Origin: Streptomyces sp. NBC_01255
GTDB lineage: Bacteria; Actinomycetota; Actinomycetes; Streptomycetales; Streptomycetaceae
NCBI RefSeq assembly: GCF_036226445.1
Contig: NZ_CP108474.1
Span: 6,820,001-6,884,000, forward strand
Length of the DNA stretch: 64,000 bases
Reading direction: 5' to 3'
The translations under genes were made by a program, and so were the position numbers. Positions 54,830-63,079 of this stretch are shown here, piece by piece (position 1 is the stretch's first letter; every line of letters starts with the position of its first letter). The notes beneath the pieces are model-generated. The model did not search any database. It was not told the DNA's origin and saw nothing but the letters and a program-made list of their open reading frames with translations.

Positions 54830-57800
54830 ATGCCGGGATTCACGCACCTGCACACCGCGTCGGGCTACTCCCTGCGCTACGGGGCCTCGCACCCCGAACG
54901 GCTGGCGAAGCGCGCCGCCGAGCGGGGCATGGACGCGCTCGCCCTGACCGACCGCGACACCCTCTCCGGCGCGGTCCGCTTCGCGAAGGCGTGCGCGAAG
55001 GAGGGCATCCGCCCCCTGTTCGGCGTGGACCTCGCCTACGAGGTGCCGGAGCCGGCGGACGACGCGGGTCCGGGCTCCGCCCGCCGGGTGCCCGTGCGGG
55101 GCGGCGCCTTCGTCGACGAGTCCGCGCCGCGCGCCCTCTTCCTCGCCCGCTCCCGCGCCGGCTGGGCCTCCCTCTGCGCCATGATCACCGCCGCCCACGC
55201 CGGGGGCGGGACGGGCGGGCAGGGCGGTACGGGTGGGCAGGGCGGTACGGGCGGGGCGGGCGGGCAGCCCCTGCTGCCCTGGACCGCCGGGCACGACGAG
55301 GGCCTGACCGTGCTGCTCGGCCCCGCGTCCGACGTCGGCCGCGCCCTCGCCGCGGGCCGCCCCGACCGGGCCGCCCGGCTGCTCGCCCCCTGGCGCGAGC
55401 GGTACGGCGACGCACTGCGCCTGGAGGCCGTCCACCACGGCCGTACCGGCACCGGCCCCGGATCCCTGCGGCTCGCCGCCCGTACCGTCGGCTTCGCCGC
55501 CGAGCAGGGCGTCCCACCCGTCCTCGCCAACGCCGTCCGCTACGCCGACCCCGGCCAGGGGCCCGCCGCCGACGTCCTCGACTCCGCCCGCCGCCTCGTC
55601 CCGATCGACCCCCGCAAGGAGCTCGACAGCGGAGAGGCCTGGCTCAAGGGCCCCGAAGGCCCCGACGGCATGCCCGCCGCCGCCGAGCTGATCGTCGAGG
55701 CGGCCGGCTTCCGCCGGGACGCCGCCCACCGGCTGCTCGACCGGACGGCGGCGGTCGCCGCCGACTGCCTGGTCGACCCCGAGGACGACCTCGGCATCGG
55801 CTCCGCGCACTTCCCGGAGCCGTACCTCGTCGGCGCCGAGCACCGCACCGCCCAGCGCGTCCTCGCCTCCCGGGCCGCCGCCGGCATGATCCTCAAGGGG
55901 TACGAGAAACGCCGCGCCTACTGGGACCGCATGCACCGCGAGCTGGACGTCATCGCCCACCACGGATTCGCCACCTACTTCCTGACGGTCGCCCAGGTCG
56001 TCGACGACGTACGGGACATGGGGATACGGGTCGCCGCCCGCGGCTCCGGCGCCGGCTCCCTCGTCAACCACCTCCTCGGCATCGCCCACGCCGACCCGGT
56101 CGAGCACGGCCTGCTCATGGAGCGCTTCCTGTCCAAGCGCCGCACCGCCCTGCCCGACATCGACGTCGACGTGGAGTCCGCCCGCCGCCTGGAGGTGTAC
56201 CGGGCGATCATCGGCCGCTTCGGCACCGAGCGCGTCGCCACCGTCTCCATGCCCGAGACCTACCGGGTCCGCCACGCGGTACGGGACGTCGGCGCGGCCC
56301 TCTCCCTCGACCCGGCCGAGACCGACCGGATCGCCAAGGCCTTCCCGCACATCCGCGCCCGGGACGCGCTCGCCGCCCTCGACGAACTGCCCGAGCTGCG
56401 CGAACTCGCGGGGGAGCGGGGCAAGTACGGCCGGCTCTGGGAACTGGTCGAGGCGCTCGACGCCCTCCCGCGCGGCATCGCCATGCACCCCTGCGGGGTG
56501 CTGCTCTCGGACGCCTCGCTGCTCACCCGTACCCCCGTGGTGCCGACCAGCGGCGAGGGATTCCCCATGTCCCAGTTCGACAAGGAGGACGTGGAGGACC
56601 TCGGGCTGCTCAAGCTCGACGTCCTCGGCGTGCGCATGCAGTCCGCGATGGCCCACGCCGTCACCGAGGTCGAGCGCGCCACCGGCGTCCGGCCGGACAT
56701 CGACGCGATCCCGGAGGGCGACCCCGAGACGTACCGGCTCATCCGCTCCACCGAGACCCTCGGCTGCTTCCAGATCGAGTCCCCGGGCCAGCGCGACCTC
56801 GTCGGCCGGCTCCAGCCCGCGACCTTCCACGACCTCGTCGTCGACATCTCGCTCTTCCGGCCCGGGCCGGTCGCCGCCGACATGGTCCGCCCCTTCATCG
56901 AGGCCCGGCACGGCCGCGCCCCCGTCCGCTACCCGCACCCCGATCTGGAGGGACCGCTGAAGGAGACGTACGGCGTGGTCGTCTTCCACGAGCAGATCAT
57001 CGAGATCGTCCGGATCATGACCGGCTGCCGCCGCGACGAGGCCGACCAGGTACGGCGCGGGCTCTCGGACCCCGGGTCGCAGGGCCGGATCAAGGCATGG
57101 TTCGCGCAACAGGCCTCGGCGCGCGGGTACGACACCGAGGTCGTCGCCCGCACCTGGGAGATCGTGGAGGCTTTCGGCTCGTACGGCTTCTGCAAGGCGC
57201 ACGCGGTGGCCTTCGCCGTACCGACCTACCAGTCGGCCTGGCTCAAGGCGCACCACCCGGCGGCCTTCTACGCCGGGCTGCTCACCCACGACCCCGGCAT
57301 GTACCCCAAGCGGCTGCTGCTCGCGGACGCGCGGCGGCGCGGGGTGCCGGTGCTGCCGCTGGACGTGAACCGCTCGGCGGTCGCCCATCGTATCGAACTG
57401 GTGTCCGATCAGCCGGTGGTGTGGGGGCTCCGGCTCGGTCTCGCCGACGTCCACGGCATCGGCGAGACCGAGAGCGCCCGCATCGAGGCCGGACAGCCCT
57501 ACGCCTCCCTCCTCGACTTCTGGGAGCGGGCCCGCCCACGCACCCCCGTCGCCGAACGGCTCGCCCAGGTCGGCGCGTTGGACGCCTTCGGCGCCAACCG
57601 CCGCGACCTGCTGCTCCACCTCACCGAACTCCGGCGCATCCACCGGGGAGCCGCCTCCCACGGCGGCCAACTCCCGCTCGCCCAGGGCGGGAAGACCGCC
57701 CCCGTCGGCCTGCCCGACCTCGACGACACGGAACGCCTCAGCGCCGAGCTCGGCATCCTCGGCATGGACACCTCCCGCCACCTCATGGACGACCACCACG

Positions 57801-58321
57801 CCTTCCTCCGCGAACTCGGCGTCGTCTCCGCCCAGCGGCTGCGCGACACCCCCCACGGCCGGACCGTCCTGGTCGCGGGCGCCAAGGCCGCCACCCAGAC
57901 CCCGCCGATCCGCTCCGGGAAACGGGTCATCTTCAGCACGCTCGACGACGGTACGGGCCTGGTCGACCTCGCCTTCTTCGACGACGCCCACGAGCGCTGC
58001 GCCCACACCGTCTTCCACTCCTGGCTGCTCCTCGTCCGGGGCGTCGTGCAGCGGCGCGGCCCGCGCAGCCTCAGCGTGGTCGGCTCGGCCGCCTGGAACC
58101 TCGCCGAACTGGTCGAACTGCGGGCGTCCGGCGGCCTGGAGGCGGTGGGGGCACGGCTCGCGGAGCCCGTACCGACCGGAGGGGACGGCGACTCCGGCCG
58201 CCGCATCACGATGCCCACCGGCTACGAGATGAACCCCTGGGCGGACCTCCGGCCGGCCGGCGAAGGCGCGACGCGGCCGCCCAGGAAGCTCTGGCACAGC
58301 AGCCCGGGGAGCGCGGGATGA
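54830..58321 (+). CDS. dnaE2: Error-prone DNA polymerase III alpha subunit
   Basis: A 1163-residue C-family polymerase of the DnaE2/ImuC group, used in damage-induced mutagenesis. The N-terminal PHP domain starts GFTHLHTASGYSLRYG with ALTDRDTLSGAVRFAK. The palm contains RGSGAGSLVNHLLGI and the catalytic Asp residues in ALPDIDVDVESARR; then FPMSQFDKEDVEDLGLLKLD and FRPGPVAADMVRPF; a helix-hairpin-helix and an OB fold close the protein. It lacks the tau-binding tail of replicative DnaE1. A short Gly/Thr/Gln repeat (GGTGGQGGTGGQGGTGG) interrupts the PHP domain. GGGAGG lies six bases before the ATG. It overlaps the next gene by four bases. Confidence 0.93.
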   Translation: MPGFTHLHTASGYSLRYGASHPERLAKRAAERGMDALALTDRDTLSGAVRFAKACAKEGIRPLFGVDLAYEVPEPADDAGPGSARRVPVRGGAFVDESAPRALFLARSRAGWASLCAMITAAHAGGGTGGQGGTGGQGGTGGAGGQPLLPWTAGHDEGLTVLLGPASDVGRALAAGRPDRAARLLAPWRERYGDALRLEAVHHGRTGTGPGSLRLAARTVGFAAEQGVPPVLANAVRYADPGQGPAADVLDSARRLVPIDPRKELDSGEAWLKGPEGPDGMPAAAELIVEAAGFRRDAAHRLLDRTAAVAADCLVDPEDDLGIGSAHFPEPYLVGAEHRTAQRVLASRAAAGMILKGYEKRRAYWDRMHRELDVIAHHGFATYFLTVAQVVDDVRDMGIRVAARGSGAGSLVNHLLGIAHADPVEHGLLMERFLSKRRTALPDIDVDVESARRLEVYRAIIGRFGTERVATVSMPETYRVRHAVRDVGAALSLDPAETDRIAKAFPHIRARDALAALDELPELRELAGERGKYGRLWELVEALDALPRGIAMHPCGVLLSDASLLTRTPVVPTSGEGFPMSQFDKEDVEDLGLLKLDVLGVRMQSAMAHAVTEVERATGVRPDIDAIPEGDPETYRLIRSTETLGCFQIESPGQRDLVGRLQPATFHDLVVDISLFRPGPVAADMVRPFIEARHGRAPVRYPHPDLEGPLKETYGVVVFHEQIIEIVRIMTGCRRDEADQVRRGLSDPGSQGRIKAWFAQQASARGYDTEVVARTWEIVEAFGSYGFCKAHAVAFAVPTYQSAWLKAHHPAAFYAGLLTHDPGMYPKRLLLADARRRGVPVLPLDVNRSAVAHRIELVSDQPVVWGLRLGLADVHGIGETESARIEAGQPYASLLDFWERARPRTPVAERLAQVGALDAFGANRRDLLLHLTELRRIHRGAASHGGQLPLAQGGKTAPVGLPDLDDTERLSAELGILGMDTSRHLMDDHHAFLRELGVVSAQRLRDTPHGRTVLVAGAKAATQTPPIRSGKRVIFSTLDDGTGLVDLAFFDDAHERCAHTVFHSWLLLVRGVVQRRGPRSLSVVGSAAWNLAELVELRASGGLEAVGARLAEPVPTGGDGDSGRRITMPTGYEMNPWADLRPAGEGATRPPRKLWHSSPGSAG

Positions 58322-59277
58322 TCCTCTGCGTACGCTTCCGCCTCGAACCGATGGGGGAAGCCCTGCTTCCCCAACTGGTCGAACTGCTCGGCGAGTTCAC
58401 CCCGACGGTCGAGGTGGCCCCGCCCTCCGAGGTGCTCGCCGACGTGCGCGGCGCGCTGCGCTACTTCGATTGGAGCCCCGCCGAGCTCGCCTCGGTGATC
58501 CGGGTCAGGGCGCTCGCCCTGTACGGCGTCGACTGCGTCATCGGCGCCGGGCCCAACCCCATGCTGGCCCGGATGGCGGCCCGCGAGGCCCGGCCCGGCA
58601 TCACCCTCGTCGTCGAGGACCCGGCCGCCTTCCTGCGCGACCGGCCGGTCGTCGCGCTCGACGGCGTCGGCCGCACCACCGCCCGTACCCTCTGCGGCTA
58701 CGGACTCGACTCCGTCGGCCGGGTCGCCGACGCGCCGCTCGGCGTGCTCCAGCGGCTCGTCGGCGCGAAGACCGGCCGCGAGCTGTGGGAACGGGCACGA
58801 GGCATCGACCGCACCCCCGTCGTCCCGAACGCAGTTTCGAAGTCGGCGGCGGCCGAACGCTCCTTCCCGCACGACGAGATCGACCGGACGGAACAGCGCC
58901 GGGCCCTCCTCTCGCTCGCCGAGGAGCTGGGCACCCGGCTCCGCACGGAGGAGCAGGTCTGCCGCTCGCTCGCGCTCACCGTGCGGTACGCCGACCGGAG
59001 CACGACGACCCGGAGCCGTACCCTGCCCGAACCGACCGCCCACTCGGCAGCGCTCGTCTCCCTCGCGTACGCGCTCCACGACTCCCTCGGCCTCCAGCGG
59101 GCCCGGGTACGGGGCATCGCGCTGCGCGCCGAGGGCCTGACGGGCGCCGAGGGGGCCGCGCACCAGCTGTCCCTGGACCCGTCGGACGAGAAGGCGCGGC
59201 GGATCGAGGCGGTGGCGGACCGGGCGCGGGCGAAGTTCGGGCCGAGGGCGGTGCTGCCGGGCTCGCTGGCGGCCTGA
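58318..59277 (+). CDS. Y-family polymerase-like protein (ImuB-like, probably non-catalytic)
   Basis: A 319-residue protein with the later Y-family regions: PAELASVIRVRALALYGVDC, a helix-hairpin-helix-like VVALDGVGRTTARTLCGYGL, and a little-finger-like C-terminus. The usual N-terminal catalytic signature (D-x-D-x-F-Y) and the palm Asp-Glu pair are not visible; the start reads MILCVRFRLEPMGEALLPQL. This fits ImuB, the inactive adaptor that links ImuC to the beta clamp. The C-terminal region has no obvious clamp-binding Q-x-x-L-x-L that I can be sure of. The ATG overlaps the dnaE2 stop. Confidence 0.82.
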   Translation: MILCVRFRLEPMGEALLPQLVELLGEFTPTVEVAPPSEVLADVRGALRYFDWSPAELASVIRVRALALYGVDCVIGAGPNPMLARMAAREARPGITLVVEDPAAFLRDRPVVALDGVGRTTARTLCGYGLDSVGRVADAPLGVLQRLVGAKTGRELWERARGIDRTPVVPNAVSKSAAAERSFPHDEIDRTEQRRALLSLAEELGTRLRTEEQVCRSLALTVRYADRSTTTRSRTLPEPTAHSAALVSLAYALHDSLGLQRARVRGIALRAEGLTGAEGAAHQLSLDPSDEKARRIEAVADRARAKFGPRAVLPGSLAA

Positions 59278-59618
59278 TTCCACTCGTACCCACGGCTCGT
59301 GACGACACATCACTTTTTACCGACGCGTAACTTCCCAGCCAAGGCTACCCGTGCGTAGCTTGGCTGAAGCGCATCCCCACCGCGCATCCCCACTTGTGGT
59401 CCGGACCGCAGGGCTTAGGGGGTGTCTTGTCGATCATGCCGGGCTCGCGGGGCCTGGTGCCGCGCCTCGCCGCGTTGTCGTCGGTCGTCAACGCTCCGCG
59501 TTGACTCCCTCCTCCGCCTTGCGATGCACGGCACCAGGACCCGCTCCCTGATCCGGCCTGACCGGCAAGACACCCCCAGCACCCCCACCATCCCCTTGAG
59601 CCGCAAGGAGATCGCCCG
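59278..59618. other. Intergenic region before the lipase
   Basis: About 340 bases. It contains a bulged hairpin (GCCAAGGCTAC at 59338-59348 with GTAGCTTGGC at 59355-59364), probably a terminator or operator, and the 160-base palindromic element described separately. No coding sequence is supported. Confidence 0.55.
59418..59577. repeat. 160-bp imperfect palindromic element (MITE-like)
   Basis: The ends GGGGGTGTCTTG (59418-59429) and CAAGACACCCCC (59566-59577) are perfect inverted repeats. Similarity continues inward along arms of ~80 bases (CTGGTGCCG against CGGCACCAG) to a centre GTCAACGC-TCC-GCGTTGAC (59487-59505). No transposase is encoded. Such long palindromes with the same end sequence are, from memory, recurrent in Streptomyces genomes. 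Confidence 0.72.
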
Positions 59619-60506
59619 ATGCTGCCCCGGAAATCCCTGAAGTCCTGGAAGCACGCGGTCAGAGCGCTGTCCGTCCTGCTGCTGACCGCCGCCGCCACGC
59701 TCGCCCCCACCGCCACCGCCTCGGCCCAGACGGAGACCGTCACCTCCAGTCGTGGCTGGAACGACTTCTCCTGCAAGCCCTCCGCCGCGCACCCGCGCCC
59801 GGTCGTCCTCGTCCACGGCACCTTCGGGAACTCCGTCGACAACTGGCTGGTCCTCGCGCCGTACCTGGTCAACCGCGGGTACTGCGTCTTCTCGCTCGAC
59901 TACGGCCAGCTGCCGAACGTGCCCTTCTTCCACGGCCTCGGCCCCATCGCGAAGTCCGCCGAGCAACTCGACGCGTACGTGGACCGGGTCCTCGCCGCGA
60001 CCGGCGCCCCCGAGGCGGACCTCGTCGGACACTCGCAGGGCGGCATGATGCCCCGCTGGTACCTCAAGTTCCTCGGCGGCGCCGAGAAGGTGAACGCGCT
60101 CGTCGGGATCGCCCCCGACAACCACGGCACCACCCTCCTCGGCCTCACCAAGCTCCTGCCGTACTTCCCCGGGGCCGAGGACCTGATCAGCGCCACGACC
60201 CCGGGCCTCGCCGACCAGATCGCCGGCTCGCCGTTCATCACGAAGCTCAACGAGGGCGGCGACACCGTCCCCGGGGTCCGGTACCACGTCATCGCGACCC
60301 AGTACGACGAGGTGGTCACCCCGTACCGCTCGCAGTTCCTGTCCGGCCCGAACGTCACCAACGTCCTCATCCAGGACAAGTGCGCGCTCGACCTCTCGGA
60401 GCACGTGGCGATCGGCACGGTGGACCGGGTCACCTTCCACGAGGTGGCCAACGCGCTCGACCCGGCCCGCGCGACCCCGACCACCTGCCTGTCGGTGATC
60501 GGCTAG
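59619..60506 (+). CDS. Secreted lipase/esterase (alpha/beta hydrolase)
   Basis: A 295-residue exported hydrolase of the class-2-lipase (LipA/EstA) type. Signal peptide ends near PTATASAQ. Oxyanion-loop region PVVLVHGTFGNSVDNW. The nucleophile elbow is DLVGHSQGGMMPRWYLKF, the acid is likely Asp in ATQYDEVVTPY, and the His is in DLSEHVAIGTVD. Three or four Cys suggest a disulfide. AAGGAG lies eight bases before the ATG. The preceding palindromic element may influence its expression. Confidence 0.9.
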   Translation: MLPRKSLKSWKHAVRALSVLLLTAAATLAPTATASAQTETVTSSRGWNDFSCKPSAAHPRPVVLVHGTFGNSVDNWLVLAPYLVNRGYCVFSLDYGQLPNVPFFHGLGPIAKSAEQLDAYVDRVLAATGAPEADLVGHSQGGMMPRWYLKFLGGAEKVNALVGIAPDNHGTTLLGLTKLLPYFPGAEDLISATTPGLADQIAGSPFITKLNEGGDTVPGVRYHVIATQYDEVVTPYRSQFLSGPNVTNVLIQDKCALDLSEHVAIGTVDRVTFHEVANALDPARATPTTCLSVIG

Positions 60507-60632
60507 GGCTTCCGCCATTGGGCCGACAAATGACGCTCGTCAGGTGTGGTTGACGCGCGTCGACGGGGCGGCCAGTCTCGGGGGTGGCCCGGCCACGGGT
60601 CACCCCCGGTCTTGTGAGGCAATGGAGGCTCG

Positions 60633-61385
60633 ATGCCCCGCCGTACCGCACATTCCAAGCCCGTCCGCCTTCTCCTATCGATTGTCATGCTCATGGCTTC
60701 CGTGGTGGGTGGAGTGGTGGCGACCGCCGGTACCGCTCACGCGGACGGCTGCTACACCTGGTCGCGCACCCTCTCCGAGGGAGCCTCCGGCGCCGATGTG
60801 ACGCAACTGCAGATCCGGGTCGCCGGCTACCCCGGCTACGGCGCCGTCCTCGCGATCGACGGGGCCTACGGCCCCGGGACCGCCGCGGCCGTCAAACGCT
60901 TCCAGGCCGCCTACGGACTGGCCGCCGACGGTGTCGCGGGCCCCGCGACCTTCAGCAAGATCTACAGCCTTCAGGACGACGACTGCACACCCATCCACTT
61001 CACCTACGCCGAGCTGAACAACTGCAACACCACCTGGGAGGGCGGCGCGGTGAGCGCCGCCACCGCCAAGTCCAACGCGCTGCGCACCATGTGGAAGCTG
61101 GAGGCCCTCCGCCACGCACTCGGTGACCAGTCCATCCGCGTCACCAGCGGATTCCGCAGCCACGCCTGCAACGACGCGGTGGGCGGAGCCTCGTCGAGCC
61201 GTCATCTGTACGGTGACGCGGCCGACCTGGGCTCCGGACCCCACTCGCTGTGCCGCCTCGCGCAGCAGGCCCGCAACCACGGCTTCAACGGCATCCTCGG
61301 GCCCGGCTACCCCGGCCACAGCGACCACACCCACGTGGACCACCGGCCCAGCCGCTTCTGGTCCGCCTCCGGCTGCGGCATCTGA
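60633..61385 (+). CDS. Secreted D-Ala-D-Ala carboxypeptidase, M15 family with peptidoglycan-binding domain
   Basis: A 250-residue exported zinc peptidase. Signal peptide ends GTAHA. A peptidoglycan-binding domain (GASGADVTQLQIRVAGYPG, DGAYGPGTAAAVKRFQAAYG) is followed by the M15 catalytic domain with VTSGFRSHACNDAVGG, the SxHxxGxAxD motif as SSRHLYGDAADLG, and the second zinc His in HSDHTHVDHRP. This resembles the Streptomyces albus G DD-peptidase. It would trim peptidoglycan stem peptides outside the cell. GGAGG lies four bases before the ATG. Confidence 0.92.
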   Translation: MPRRTAHSKPVRLLLSIVMLMASVVGGVVATAGTAHADGCYTWSRTLSEGASGADVTQLQIRVAGYPGYGAVLAIDGAYGPGTAAAVKRFQAAYGLAADGVAGPATFSKIYSLQDDDCTPIHFTYAELNNCNTTWEGGAVSAATAKSNALRTMWKLEALRHALGDQSIRVTSGFRSHACNDAVGGASSSRHLYGDAADLGSGPHSLCRLAQQARNHGFNGILGPGYPGHSDHTHVDHRPSRFWSASGCGI

Positions 61386-61406
61386 CCCCCGACCGGCGCC
61401 CGGCCC

Positions 61407-62420
61407 CTACCGCTGGGTCCGGCGCCGCCGGGTCGTCCCGAACAGCACGGCCGCGCCGAGCGCGAGCACGGCGGCGCCACCGACCGCGAGGTACGGGGTG
61501 GTGGCGTCGCCCCCGGTCTCGGCCAGGAGCTCCCCGGAGCCGGCATCGGAACCGGCAGCCGGGGCAGGCGCGTTGGGCGTCTCGGCAGCAGCCCCGGTCT
61601 CAGCCGGAGTCGCTGCCTGAGTCGCCTCGGCCGACCGGGTGGGCTCAGGAGCGGCCGCCGTCTCCTCCGCGCCGGTCGACGGGTCCGTGTCCCCGTGCCC
61701 GCCGTGCTCGACGGAGGACTCGTCCTTCCCGTCCTCGATCTGCTCCTCGCTCGGCGCGGAAGCGGTCGGCGCCGGAGCCGTACCGCCGCTGTCCTTCCCG
61801 AACACCACGTCCGAGCAGGTGTAGAACGCCTCGGGCGAGTCGGAGCGCTGCCAGATCGAGTAGATCAGGTGACGGCCGGACTTCGCCGGCACCGTCCCCT
61901 CGAAGACGTAGTCGCCGTTCTCCATCCGCGGGTCGGTCACCGTCGCGAACGGCTTCTCCTCCAGGTCCGACCACGCCAGCGGCTTCGACGGGTCGTACCC
62001 GTCCTTCGTCACGTACAGCTCGAACGAGCCCCGGTGCGGGGCGGTCCCCTTGTAACGGAAGGTGTGCTCCCCGGAGTCCAGGGCGCTCGCCGGCCAGTCG
62101 GCCCGCGCCAGGTCGAGCCCCCGGTACTTGTCGTTGCCCGCGCTGCACAGCTTGCCGTCCGGGATCAGCTCCCGGTGCTTCCCGGCGGCGTTCGCGATGT
62201 TCACCGCGTTCCAGTCGTAGAACGCCTGCGCCCCGCTCGCCGCCACCGCGGCCTTGCAGGCCGCCGACTTCGGAGACTCGGGCCCCTCCGCGTAACAGGC
62301 CGAGACCCGGCTCACCGGATCCGTCATCGACCCGTGCGCGAACGCGGGCCCGGACGCGAGCGCGGACAGGCCCAGCAGTGCGGTGGCGGTGACGGCCGCG
62401 GCCGTACGGCGAGAAGTCAT
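61407..62420 (-). CDS. AA10 lytic polysaccharide monooxygenase with LAETG cell-wall anchor
   Basis: A 337-residue secreted copper enzyme that oxidatively cleaves chitin or cellulose. Signal peptidase cleavage after ASGPAFA leaves His as residue 1 (HGSMTDPVSR), the first ligand of the copper His-brace. The second His lies in KYKGTAPHRGSFELY-type context (TAPHRGSFELYVT). Disulfide Cys and SGRHLIYSIWQRSDSPEAFY are typical. A Thr/Ala/Glu/Pro linker of ~100 residues leads to LLAETGGD, a hydrophobic helix and a TRRRRTQR tail. That is a sortase E-type LAxTG signal, so the enzyme is predicted to be attached to the wall. Confidence 0.9.
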   Translation of the reverse strand: MTSRRTAAAVTATALLGLSALASGPAFAHGSMTDPVSRVSACYAEGPESPKSAACKAAVAASGAQAFYDWNAVNIANAAGKHRELIPDGKLCSAGNDKYRGLDLARADWPASALDSGEHTFRYKGTAPHRGSFELYVTKDGYDPSKPLAWSDLEEKPFATVTDPRMENGDYVFEGTVPAKSGRHLIYSIWQRSDSPEAFYTCSDVVFGKDSGGTAPAPTASAPSEEQIEDGKDESSVEHGGHGDTDPSTGAEETAAAPEPTRSAEATQAATPAETGAAAETPNAPAPAAGSDAGSGELLAETGGDATTPYLAVGGAAVLALGAAVLFGTTRRRRTQR

Positions 62421-62668
62421 GGGGGGACAGCTCCTTCACGAGGGTGGGTGTGGGGGGTTGGCAAGGAAACTAGCCGCCCGGACCCGCGAAAAAGCCTCCG
62501 GAGAGCAGGATGCGGCGATCCTTAGGACCGCTTTAAGGAGCCGCTAAGAAGCCGCTCAGGCAGAGGGGGGCGACCCCGGCCCCGCCTTGGCGGATTTCCC
62601 CTGTAGCCGCTGGGCCCGCCTGGATACCCTGGGGCGGCAGATCACAACCGGGTGGAGGGGGCGGGTCC

Positions 62669-63079
62669 TTGGACGCGGAGTTGGCCGTGCTGGCAGGCAC
62701 GGCGGGGACGACCTTGGTGACGTTGCTGACGACCGAGGCCTGGCAGTGCGTCAGCGACGGGATCACCTCGCTGTGGCGCCGTGCCGAGCCGGAGCGGGCC
62801 GAGGCGATCTCCGCCGAACTCGAGGTGACCCGGACGGACCTGCTGGCCGCGCAGGCCGGCGGCGACGTCGAGTCCGGCAGCGAACTGGGGGCGGAGTGGC
62901 AGGGCCGTATCCGGCGACTGCTCGTGACCCACCCCGAGGAAGCCGCTGCGCTCCGCGCGATCCTCGACGAGCTCCGGCCGATCACGCCCGACGCCCCGGC
63001 GGTGACCCAGCACGCCACCGCCTCCGGACACGCCCGCGTGTACCAGGCGGGCCGCGACCAGCACATCGACCAGCGATGA
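62669..63079 (+). CDS. Small helical protein, first gene of a STAND module
   Basis: A 136-residue protein starting at TTG with GGAGGG nine bases upstream. The N-terminal half is helical (TAGTTLVTLLTTEAWQCVSD, then ITSLWRRAEPERAEAI) and could touch or cross a membrane. A second helix pair follows (WQGRIRRLLVTHPEEAAALR). The C-terminus is ARVYQAGRDQHIDQR. The same Y-Q-A-x-x-D-Q-x-I motif occurs near the start of the next protein. I know this small-protein type from Streptomyces, upstream of NB-ARC or NACHT proteins, without an assigned function. Confidence 0.75.
   Translation: MDAELAVLAGTAGTTLVTLLTTEAWQCVSDGITSLWRRAEPERAEAISAELEVTRTDLLAAQAGGDVESGSELGAEWQGRIRRLLVTHPEEAAALRAILDELRPITPDAPAVTQHATASGHARVYQAGRDQHIDQR

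Noticed and set aside
54764..58297. Long minus-strand open frame antisense to dnaE2
   Set aside because: It is a shadow of the strongly recognised polymerase; the translated sequence is Val/Gly/Glu/Asp-rich without family motifs.
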